A stretch of 64,000 nt of DNA from Prochlorococcus marinus str. AS9601. Lineage in GTDB: Bacteria > Cyanobacteriota > Cyanobacteriia > PCC-6307 > Cyanobiaceae. Below are positions 51,016 to 57,824 of the stretch, piece by piece. The stretch is taken from the NCBI RefSeq assembly GCF_000015645.1, contig NC_008816.1:496001-560000 (forward strand), read 5' to 3'. The translations under genes were made by a program, and so were the position numbers. The notes under the pieces were generated by a model that worked only from the letters and a program-made list of their open reading frames with translations, had not been told where the DNA came from and did no database searches. Each line of letters opens with the position of its first letter. The stretch's first letter is position 1.

Positions 51016-52065
51016 TTGAAGACTTTAAACATAATAAAACCTGATGATTGGCATTTACATTTAAGAGAAGGTCTTGTATTAAAAAATATTATTCAGTTTA
51101 CTTCGGAATATTTTGGAAGAGCGATTGTCATGCCAAATACAAAAAGTCCCATAACATCAATCAATAGAGCTATTTCTTATAGAAAATCTATTGTTGAAGC
51201 GTTACCAGAAAGTTCCAAGTTTGAACCATTAATGACAATTTATCTTACAGATGAGACTGATAAACGGGAACTAATTAATGGTTTTAAAAATAATGTTTTT
51301 TTTGCAGCTAAATTATATCCTGCTAATGCCACAACAAATTCCAGTCATGGAGTTAGGAAAATAGAAAATTTATATAAGATCTTTGAATTAATGCAAGATT
51401 CTGGAATGCCTCTTTTAATTCATGGAGAAGTGACTGATTCTGAAGTAGATGTATTCGATAGAGAAGAAGTTTTTATAGATAAAGAACTTTCTCAAATAAC
51501 CAAAAGATTTCCAAAATTAAAAATCGTTCTAGAACATATAACCACCTCTTATGCAGTGGATTTTGTTCAAGAAAATAATATTGGGGCTACTATCACTCCG
51601 CATCATTTGCATATAAATAGAAATGCAATGTTTTTTGGAGGCTTAAATAGTGATTTTTACTGCTTACCAGTTGCTAAGAGGGAAAATAATAGACTCGCTT
51701 TAAGAAAAGCGGCAACAAGTGGGAAAAAATGTTTTTTCTTGGGGACTGACTCTGCTCCACACCTTAGGAAGTGGAAGGCTTTTTGTGGATGTGCAGGCAT
51801 TTTTAATTCGCCAGTAGCATTAGAAAGCTATTTAACAGTTTTCGAAGAGGAGGATGCTTTAGATAATTTTGAAAAGTTTGCAAGTTTGAATGGCCCTAAT
51901 TTTTATAATGTTCCCCCAAACAAAGAGAAATTAAAATTAGTTTCTAGACCTTATAAAATTAAAGAATATATTGATGTTGTTGAAGAAAAAAATATTGTCG
52001 GACAAATAAAACCATTTCATGCAGGTGAAACTTTACAATGGCAAGTAGAAGGAATAGCAAATTAA
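51016..52065 (+). CDS. pyrC: Dihydroorotase
   Basis: This 349-residue zinc enzyme cyclises carbamoyl-aspartate in pyrimidine synthesis. It starts at TTG. It has the HxH motif DDWHLHLREG, the carbamylated-lysine region FFAAKLYPANATTNSSHGV, LIHGEV, LEHITT and the catalytic Asp in FLGTDSAPH. It is the PyrC type I-like E. coli class (short, about 348 residues), not the longer type. A tRNA gene follows 99 bp later. Confidence 0.96.
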   Translation: MKTLNIIKPDDWHLHLREGLVLKNIIQFTSEYFGRAIVMPNTKSPITSINRAISYRKSIVEALPESSKFEPLMTIYLTDETDKRELINGFKNNVFFAAKLYPANATTNSSHGVRKIENLYKIFELMQDSGMPLLIHGEVTDSEVDVFDREEVFIDKELSQITKRFPKLKIVLEHITTSYAVDFVQENNIGATITPHHLHINRNAMFFGGLNSDFYCLPVAKRENNRLALRKAATSGKKCFFLGTDSAPHLRKWKAFCGCAGIFNSPVALESYLTVFEEEDALDNFEKFASLNGPNFYNVPPNKEKLKLVSRPYKIKEYIDVVEEKNIVGQIKPFHAGETLQWQVEGIAN

Positions 52066-52164
52066 AAAATTATATTTAATCTGACAATTAAAAGTGTAAA
52101 TATTCCAATTTTTCTTGGTTAAATGGGTTACTTTCAGCTACGATTAGAAAGCGCAAATTCCTTT

Positions 52165-52250
52165 GGGAGTGTGGCGGAATTGGTAGACGCGCCGGACTTA
52201 AAATCCGTCGAGCGATTTAGCTCGTGGGGGTTCAAGTCCCCCCACTCCCA
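52165..52250 (+). tRNA. trnL-UAA: tRNA-Leu(UAA), intronless
   Basis: The 86-nt cloverleaf has a 7-bp acceptor stem (GGGAGTG with CACTCCC), a discriminator A, D-loop with AATTGGTAGACGC, anticodon loop CTTAAAA with anticodon TAA, a long variable arm with GAGC/GCTC typical of class II, and the T-arm GGGGGTTCAAGTCCCCC. CCA is not encoded. There is no group I intron in the anticodon loop, although many cyanobacterial copies have one. The base pair at 27-43 appears as C opposite T. Confidence 0.97.
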
Positions 52251-52328
52251 TTATTTAATTATTTATTTTTAGTTCTGACGATAACTTTCAATAGTTGTTA
52301 TGTTTTAACTAATCAACCATAAATTAAA

Positions 52329-52562
52329 ATGGAAAGTTTTTTCAATAATACATTTGCTACTTTAATTGCTTATATCGGAATTATTTTTACCTATTTATTG
52401 GTTATCCCATTGTTACTATTTTACTGGATGAATAATAGATGGAATATTATGGGCAAATTTGAAAGATTAGGAATTTATGGCCTTGTATTTCTTTTCTTTC
52501 CAGGTTTAATTTTATTTTCTCCATTTTTAAATCTCAGACTAAAAGGAAGTGGTAAAGGGTAA
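52329..52562 (+). CDS. ndhL: NAD(P)H dehydrogenase (NDH-1) subunit L
   Basis: This 77-residue membrane subunit has two or three hydrophobic helices ([48 protein letters not shown]) and the typical NdhL end SPFLNLRLK. It belongs to the thylakoid NDH-1 complex used in cyclic electron flow and CO2 uptake. A DUF3007 protein follows 4 bp later and trpA after it; this ndhL-DUF3007-trpA order is common in cyanobacteria. Confidence 0.93.
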   Translation: MESFFNNTFATLIAYIGIIFTYLLVIPLLLFYWMNNRWNIMGKFERLGIYGLVFLFFPGLILFSPFLNLRLKGSGKG

Positions 52563-52566
52563 ATAA

Positions 52567-52887
52567 TTGACTAAAGGAAAAGTTATACAAATAGGTTTAT
52601 TTATTTCATTAATAGGATTAATTAGTTATAAATTTGCACCGCAAATTGGTATCGATAATTTTACAGCGACTACTTTATCGAGTTGCATCTTGATTTTGAT
52701 TGTTATTACTTGGGTAACATCTTATGTTTATAGAGTTGTGAATGGGAAAATGACTTTTATGGAACAAAGGAAGCGTTATAGAAAAGAGTACGAAAAAGTT
52801 GTTAATGATAAACTAGAAACCAAATTCAATTCATTGTCAAAGGAAGAGCAGCAAAAACTTATGGAAGATTTAGAGAAAAATCCATAA
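52567..52887 (+). CDS. DUF3007 membrane protein
   Basis: This 106-residue protein starts at TTG. It has two TM segments (VIQIGLFISLIGLISY and TLSSCILILIVITWVTSYVYRV) and a charged C-terminal helix (MTFMEQRKRYRKEYEKVVND). That is the DUF3007 pattern of cyanobacteria and plastids. The function is not known. Plant relatives are linked to the chloroplast membrane, and its place between ndhL and trpA makes a role with the NDH-1 complex worth considering. Confidence 0.85.
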   Translation: MTKGKVIQIGLFISLIGLISYKFAPQIGIDNFTATTLSSCILILIVITWVTSYVYRVVNGKMTFMEQRKRYRKEYEKVVNDKLETKFNSLSKEEQQKLMEDLEKNP

Positions 52888-52915
52888 ATTTTTCATAGAA
52901 AAATATCTAAAAATT

Positions 52916-53758
52916 ATGAAAGATAACAAAATGCAAATTAATAAAAATGAATCTTTATCTAAGGTAGATGAAATGTTTAGTGAGTTAAAAAATAAAAAAA
53001 AATTTGCTTTAATGCCTTTTATAATGGCTGGGGATCCCAATATTGAAATAACGTCTGAGATATTATTAAAGTTACAAGAAAATGGAGCTGACCTTGTTGA
53101 ATTAGGCATCCCGTATAGTGACCCACTTGCAGATGGTCCTGTTATTCAATTGGCGGCCTCTCGCGCCTTAAAGTCAGGTACTAGCTTAAGAAAAGTAATT
53201 AAACTTTTAGAGTCTTTAAAAGGTAAATTAAATATTCCCATCATCCTTTTTTCTTACTTGAATCCATTACTATGTTTTGGCTTTGAAAGGTTTTGTGAGA
53301 TGGCATCTGATGCTGGAGTTTCTGGACTAATAGTTCCTGACCTCCCTTTGGAGGAAGCTTATAAATTTTCTAAAATAGTTAGTCACCATTCTATGGACTT
53401 AATTTTATTAGTAGCGCCAACTACTCCTTTTGAAAGAATGAAACAAATATCAAATCATACAAAAGGCTTTACTTATTTAGTAAGTGTTACGGGTGTCACT
53501 GGTGAGAGAAATAAAATGGAAAATAGAGTAGAAAATCTTATTGCTAAATTAAAAGATGTAAATAGCAATCCAATTGCTGTTGGTTTTGGAATATCAACTC
53601 CAGAACACGTTAATAAAGTTCGTGAGTGGGGAGCAGATGGAGTAATTATTGGGAGTGCATTTGTAAAAAGAATCTCGAGCTTAGGTGAAAAGGATGTTGT
53701 CGATCACGTTGGTGAGTTTTGTAAAGAAATGCGTTTAGCTGCGGATCAAAAAAAATAA
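52916..53758 (+). CDS. trpA: Tryptophan synthase alpha subunit
   Basis: This 280-residue TIM-barrel releases indole from indole-3-glycerol phosphate. It has the family signature LVELGIPYSDPLADGPVIQ with the catalytic Glu and Asp, ALKSGTS, SGLIVPDLPLEEA, and GVTGERNK, then AVGFGIS. The first 25 residues are a polar lead-in, and an ATG five codons further in is an alternative start. It forms the last gene of the ndhL group. Confidence 0.96.
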   Translation: MKDNKMQINKNESLSKVDEMFSELKNKKKFALMPFIMAGDPNIEITSEILLKLQENGADLVELGIPYSDPLADGPVIQLAASRALKSGTSLRKVIKLLESLKGKLNIPIILFSYLNPLLCFGFERFCEMASDAGVSGLIVPDLPLEEAYKFSKIVSHHSMDLILLVAPTTPFERMKQISNHTKGFTYLVSVTGVTGERNKMENRVENLIAKLKDVNSNPIAVGFGISTPEHVNKVREWGADGVIIGSAFVKRISSLGEKDVVDHVGEFCKEMRLAADQKK

Positions 53759-53839
53759 ATACAAATATAATTTATTAATTAAAAGAATTATTTATAGAAA
53801 ATTAATTAAAATTTTATAACCAATTTATTTTTTTTATCT

Positions 53840-54196
53840 TTAAGATTCTTCTGTAGGTAACAATCTGATTTGTTTTCTTCCTAGCTTTATTTCGAATTCA
53901 TCACCTGCTTTTAAATCAAGAAGTGCTGTATATGCTTTCCCAATCAGAAGATTTCCATTGCCTTGAACTGTAGCAATATAACTAAGTTTTCTTCCTCCTT
54001 TTCCAATACCTGCAACTCCGGAATCACCAAGATTAACCCCTTTTGCTTCTAAAAGTGCTTCATAAAATGCGGTAAAGTTTAAGCGCTCACCTCCGTTTTT
54101 CTTAGTGGAAACATATCCACAGGCGCGAACTAGGTCAGATTTGCTAACATCACCAAGTTCTTTAACTTTTGCAAGGAGATCGCTACCAGTTAGCAT
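53840..54196 (-). CDS. AbrB-like (cyAbrB) DNA-binding regulator
   Basis: This 118-residue protein begins MLTGSDLLAKVKELGDVSKSDLVRACGYVS, with the C-terminal AbrB-type swapped-hairpin-like stretch YTALLDLKAGDEFEIKLGRKQIRLLP. It is a typical cyanobacterial AbrB of the kind acting on N/C balance genes. The frame runs further to 54337, but the extension is not family-like and I start at ATG 54196. Two such paralogues are usual in cyanobacteria. The target is not known here. Confidence 0.87.
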   Translation of the reverse strand: MLTGSDLLAKVKELGDVSKSDLVRACGYVSTKKNGGERLNFTAFYEALLEAKGVNLGDSGVAGIGKGGRKLSYIATVQGNGNLLIGKAYTALLDLKAGDEFEIKLGRKQIRLLPTEES

Positions 54197-54294
54197 AATT
54201 AATTTAAAAGAAAGTTGTATTAAATAACATAGCAATCTGCGTGTAATATATGCAATTATTAAGTATCTATTCTTTTTATTATTTATATTTAAAA

Positions 54295-54564
54295 ATGGAA
54301 AAGTTTGTAGTTTTTGGAAGATACTGTGAAGATGCAATTATAAAAAGGGAACCATTTCGAGAACATCATCTTAAGAGACTTAAAAACTTAAAAGATAGCG
54401 ATATTTTAGTTACATTAGGGCCAACAAAATGTACCAAATATTTGTTTGGAATTTTTAATGCTAATGATGTAAATGAGTTGAAAGATCTCATTGAGGAGGA
54501 TATATATTGGGAAAAAGGTATATGGATTAATTATGATATTTATCCCTGGATTCAAGTATTTTAA
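54295..54564 (+). CDS. YCII-related (YciI-like) protein
   Basis: This 89-residue protein reads MEKFVVFGRYCEDAIIKREPFREHHLKRLKNL with the YciI-type pattern of an N-terminal strand, a helix with a conserved His (REHHL), and LVTLGPT, then AxDV-like FNANDVNELKDLIEEDIYW. The function of the family is unclear; some act as ring-dehalogenating or redox enzymes with a His-Asp dyad. I start at the internal ATG 54295, since the residues before it are Tyr/Leu-rich and not family-like. It is divergent from the AbrB gene across 98 bp. Confidence 0.82.
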   Translation: MEKFVVFGRYCEDAIIKREPFREHHLKRLKNLKDSDILVTLGPTKCTKYLFGIFNANDVNELKDLIEEDIYWEKGIWINYDIYPWIQVF

Positions 54565-54758
54565 ATATGATTTACGAAAAAATTTAGTAATTATTAGCTA
54601 TTTATTAAAAGAATTAATTTAACTTAAAAATACATAATGTTTTTGTTTAAATAATTCAATTATTTATCTTATTTATGAATTAAAACGATATTTATATAAA
54701 CGTTAGTTTTAAGAGGTTATATCATTTTTAATTCAAAATATATTATTTTAAATAATAT

Positions 54759-55079
54759 TTATTTACTAGTATCTTGATTTATCTGGTTTACTAATGAGTC
54801 GATATCTAATTGATTATATGGTGGTGTTTGTTTTGTTTCTAGATAATCGTTCTTGATATTGTTTAACCATTTTTGCTCAATCTTTATAAGATTTTTTGCA
54901 ATATTGAACATGCCGCCTTTTTTATATAATTCTTTAATTTTGAGAATAATCTCGGAGGTTCTACTCGATTTAATATTTAATTCATTTGCTAAGTCTTTTT
55001 GGGTAAATCCATGCGTTTTTAACCAATCTTTAATAAAGGAGACGAGTTCTTTTTCTTCCTGTATAGATAATTTACTCAT
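54759..55079 (-). CDS. Small HTH-containing protein of unknown function
   Basis: This 106-residue protein has a likely HTH of XRE/Cro type at about residues 22-48 (HGFTQKDLANELNIKSSRTSEIILKIKEL), within a helical protein: SIQEEKELVSFIKDWLK before and FNIAKNLIKIEQKWLNNIKND after. It is probably a DNA-binding regulator, but no close family is recognised. Its ATG follows directly on the TGA of the upstream YkvA-like gene (TGAATG), so the two are coupled. The 194 bp on its downstream side is AT-rich and empty. Confidence 0.72.
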   Translation of the reverse strand: MSKLSIQEEKELVSFIKDWLKTHGFTQKDLANELNIKSSRTSEIILKIKELYKKGGMFNIAKNLIKIEQKWLNNIKNDYLETKQTPPYNQLDIDSLVNQINQDTSK

Positions 55080-55448
55080 TCAATAAAAAGGAAATAACTT
55101 ATTAAGCTTATTCTCTGCTCTTGCTCTTATTGAAGGAGTCATGTATTTGCTCCATATACTGAGTACTGCTGTGAGGGCTACAAAATCATCACTAAAACCA
55201 ACTAAAGGCATAAAGTCAGGGAAAAGATCAAATGGCATAATCAAATATGCTAAAGCAGCCATTAATGAAACTCTCACTTGTGCAGGAGTATAAGGATCTA
55301 GTGCCATCTCCAAAACTTCTAGGGCAGGCTTGGCAATTGTTCTTCCCGCTTTAATAAGAATCTTGATAATGATATTTTCATCAAATGTTGAACTTTCTAA
55401 AACTTCAGCATCATAGATTTTTTCTTGAGTTTTGTAATTCTCTTTCAT
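55080..55448 (-). CDS. YkvA-family (DUF1232) membrane protein
   Basis: This 122-residue protein has the DUF1232 core ALDPYTPAQVRVSLMAALAYLIMPFDLFPDFMPLVGFSDDFVALTAVLSIW split over about residues 50-100, with the conserved PFDLFPD motif and two short hydrophobic helices. The N-terminal 40 residues are acidic and polar. The function of the family is not known. It comes 37 bp after the sigma factor on the same strand and is coupled to the HTH gene. Confidence 0.87.
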   Translation of the reverse strand: MKENYKTQEKIYDAEVLESSTFDENIIIKILIKAGRTIAKPALEVLEMALDPYTPAQVRVSLMAALAYLIMPFDLFPDFMPLVGFSDDFVALTAVLSIWSKYMTPSIRARAENKLNKLFPFY

Positions 55449-55485
55449 CCTTATAAATGAAATTTAAATATTTTTAATGGAATTT

Positions 55486-56409
55486 TTAGCTAATACTATC
55501 AACTAATCCATTCTGAATACCTGCTTTTCTAAGTTTTCTTAAAGCACGTTGAACAACTTGTCGGCAATATTCCCTGCTACAACTCATATGTCTTGCAACT
55601 TCAGCTAAAGTTCTCCATTCATTTGAGCCGTCTAAACCAAATCTTAAGCTTACTATCTTTCTTTCTTTCTCAGTTAAATTTGCTTTATCTAATAACTTCC
55701 AGGCCGAGGCTGTCCTTTCGGCTAATTCGGCTAACTCCATTGGGGGAGTTTGATCACTTGGAAGAATATCAACTAACTCGGAAGGATCTGATTTTGATTT
55801 AACGGTACCTTGGAGACTAACAGTGATGCTTCTCAATTCACAAGAAAGGAGTTCGTCAACTTCCTCTTTGGTTATTTTCATTTCTTCAGCTAGCTCATCA
55901 CTAGTAGGTGGAATACCCTTAAGTTGCATAAGCTTTGATTTTGCTGATCTTAGTTTTGTAAGTTTTTCATTAATGTTAACAGGGATCCTTATCGTTCTAC
56001 TTTGAGTTGACAATGCTCTATTTAAACCTTGCCTAATCCACCAATAAGCATAGGTGGAAAATCTATGTCCTCTAGACGGATCATATTTTTCTACGGCCCT
56101 TGTAAGACCTAATGTACCCTCCTGAATTAAGTCCAGTAATTCTAATCCTTTCCCTTGGTATCTCTTGGCGAGGTTGACAACTAGTCTTAAGTTGGCTGTT
56201 ATCATCTCGTTTTTAGCTTTTTCACCAATTTTTATCTTTTTTCTCTCTGCTTCGGAGTATTCACAAGCCGGACCTTTCCCTCCTGCCTCTTGACATCTAT
56301 TAACAAGTACAACCATCTCTTGGACTTTTCTGCCCATTGTGAGTTCTCTTTCGGGAGTCAAAAGTTGATGACGACCTATTTCACCAAGAAAATCGCTTAA
56401 TGAACTCAC
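55486..56409 (-). CDS. Group 2 RNA polymerase sigma factor (RpoD-like)
   Basis: This 307-residue sigma-70-type factor lacks region 1.1, as group 2 factors do. Region 1.2 is LSDFLGEIGRHQLLTPERELTMG. Region 2 has NLRLVVNLAKRYQGKGLELLDLIQEGTLGL and RFSTYAYWWIRQGLNRAL. Region 3 includes IRIPVNINEKLTKLR, and region 4 ends with LAEVARHMSCSREYCRQVVQRALRKLR. The start is GTG, with GAGG at a good distance. These factors steer light, circadian or nutrient responses in picocyanobacteria; the specific role is open. Upstream lies a 175-bp AT-rich gap. Confidence 0.93.
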   Translation of the reverse strand: MSSLSDFLGEIGRHQLLTPERELTMGRKVQEMVVLVNRCQEAGGKGPACEYSEAERKKIKIGEKAKNEMITANLRLVVNLAKRYQGKGLELLDLIQEGTLGLTRAVEKYDPSRGHRFSTYAYWWIRQGLNRALSTQSRTIRIPVNINEKLTKLRSAKSKLMQLKGIPPTSDELAEEMKITKEEVDELLSCELRSITVSLQGTVKSKSDPSELVDILPSDQTPPMELAELAERTASAWKLLDKANLTEKERKIVSLRFGLDGSNEWRTLAEVARHMSCSREYCRQVVQRALRKLRKAGIQNGLVDSIS

Positions 56410-56470
56410 GATTTACCTCTTTGTCAATATATTTAACTTATAGTCAATTCAGTAATAAGCCATACATGTA

Positions 56471-56499
56471 ATAATTAATTAATAATTAATTAATAATTA
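56471..56499. repeat. AT-only 11-bp tandem repeat upstream of the sigma factor gene
   Basis: ATAATTAATTA is repeated twice perfectly (56471-56481, 56482-56492) and a third partial copy follows (ATAATTA, 56493-56499). The block is made only of A and T and lies in the 175-bp gap between hisIE and the sigma factor. It could affect promoter melting or bending, or be simple slippage. Confidence 0.75.
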
Positions 56500-56584
56500 T
56501 TAATTAGTTAATCAACATTATTTTTTAAACTTTTAGGTTAAAAAAATTAAAAATTAAAAATGAAAAATTATAAATTTTAATTTT

Positions 56585-57244
56585 TTAATTTTTTCTTCTT
56601 GATTCCAGAATAGCAAGTACATCTCTCCACTCAACCCCTTTATGCATAAGGGCAACTTGCAGATGATAAATCAAATCAGCAGCTTCATTTGAGATTGATT
56701 TTTTATCATTATCTTTGCAAGCCATTATAAACTCTGCAGATTCCTCTCCTATTTTTTTCAAAATAGTATTACTACCTTTTGTTAATAAATGATTTGTGTA
56801 ACTTTTTTCTGATGGATTTATTGATCTTTCGATAATTGTATTGAATAATTCAGAGCAAATATTTGAGAAGGGAGTTGTTTTTTTCTCTTTTTTATCACTT
56901 TGATTTATTTTGATTTCGTTAAAAAAACAACTTTTTTCACCAGTGTGACATGCTCCTGAACCATTTTGTTCAATCAAAAGGATTAGTGCATCATTATCGC
57001 AGTCGAATCTTATCTCCTTCAGTATTTGGGTACTTCCACTTGTAGCTCCTTTTCTCCAAATTTCGGATCTTGATCTACTCCAATAATGAACGTTTTTGGT
57101 TTCTAGTGTCATTGTCAAAGATTCTTTGTTCATCCAAGCAAGCATAAGAATTGATCCGTCAAGCCAATCTTGTGCTATTGCAGGGATTAATCCATAATTA
57201 TCAAAGCGTAGATCCTCTATCGAAAAATTAGCTGAATAAGTCAT
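56585..57244 (-). CDS. hisIE: Bifunctional phosphoribosyl-AMP cyclohydrolase / phosphoribosyl-ATP pyrophosphatase
   Basis: This 219-residue fusion performs steps 2 and 3 of histidine synthesis. The N-terminal HisI domain has the metal motif FDCDNDALILLIEQNGSGACHTGEKSCFF (Asp and Cys), split over about residues 75-105. The C-terminal HisE domain has KKIGEESAEFIMACKD and EAADLIYHLQVAL. The two are joined by a polar linker, as in other cyanobacteria and enterobacteria. hisG lies at 41 kb, showing the scattered his genes. Confidence 0.95.
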   Translation of the reverse strand: MTYSANFSIEDLRFDNYGLIPAIAQDWLDGSILMLAWMNKESLTMTLETKNVHYWSRSRSEIWRKGATSGSTQILKEIRFDCDNDALILLIEQNGSGACHTGEKSCFFNEIKINQSDKKEKKTTPFSNICSELFNTIIERSINPSEKSYTNHLLTKGSNTILKKIGEESAEFIMACKDNDKKSISNEAADLIYHLQVALMHKGVEWRDVLAILESRRKN

Positions 57245-57305
57245 TATGTTCGTTATGTAATCCTACTCAATGTGTTTTATTAAAAATTATCCTAACAGTT
57301 AATTG

Positions 57306-57776
57306 ATGTATATTCATTCTCTGAAATTTTCATGCAGCAAAAGTTACGACGATTTTCCCTGTTCACATAGGCAATGGCGCCATGAAGGCCACTGCAGATT
57401 TGTGCATGGATATTCAAGATCATTCACCTTTTGGTTCACTGCAAAAAAATTAGACCTAAATGGTTTTGTTGTCGATTTTTCAAGTTTAAAGCCTCTAGAA
57501 AATAGATTAAAGGAGCAATTTGACCATACTTTTCTAATAAATAAAGATGACCCTTTGCTGAATTACTGGGAAAAATTACATGACTTAGATGCTTTAGATC
57601 TGAGAATTATGGACAATGTGGGAATGGAGTTCACCTCTGAATTAATTTGGAGATGGGCTAATGAATACTTACAGGATAAGGATAAAGGCAGAACATGTTG
57701 TTGGAAAACAGAATCAAAAGAAAATAAATCGAATAAAGCAAGTTATGAGGAAATTCCTGATTGGTTCAAATCTTAG
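57306..57776 (+). CDS. QueD/PTPS-like 6-carboxy-tetrahydropterin synthase homologue
   Basis: This 156-residue protein is of the QueD/PTPS family: an N-terminal KFSCSKSYDDFPCSHRQW, HCRFVHGYSRSFTFWF, then the DFSSLKPLENRLKEQFDHTFLINK segment with FDHTFL intact and a C-terminal LIWRWANEYL with Trp. The metal motif differs from usual QueD: where the family has FDAAH and a HGH pair, this has FSCSK and HGY. The active Cys (HC) is kept. It may be a family branch with changed metal binding or substrate. The ATG at 57306 is chosen over TTG 57303. It is divergent from hisIE. Confidence 0.82.
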   Translation: MYIHSLKFSCSKSYDDFPCSHRQWRHEGHCRFVHGYSRSFTFWFTAKKLDLNGFVVDFSSLKPLENRLKEQFDHTFLINKDDPLLNYWEKLHDLDALDLRIMDNVGMEFTSELIWRWANEYLQDKDKGRTCCWKTESKENKSNKASYEEIPDWFKS

Positions 57777-57824
57777 ATTAAAGTTGTTAATTTTAAAGTC
57801 ACATAGGATTCTTTAATTAGATAT

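Noticed and set aside
54197-54337. N-terminal extension of the AbrB-like protein
   Set aside because: Composition is not family-like and overlaps the start of the divergent YCII-like gene; the internal ATG is a better start.
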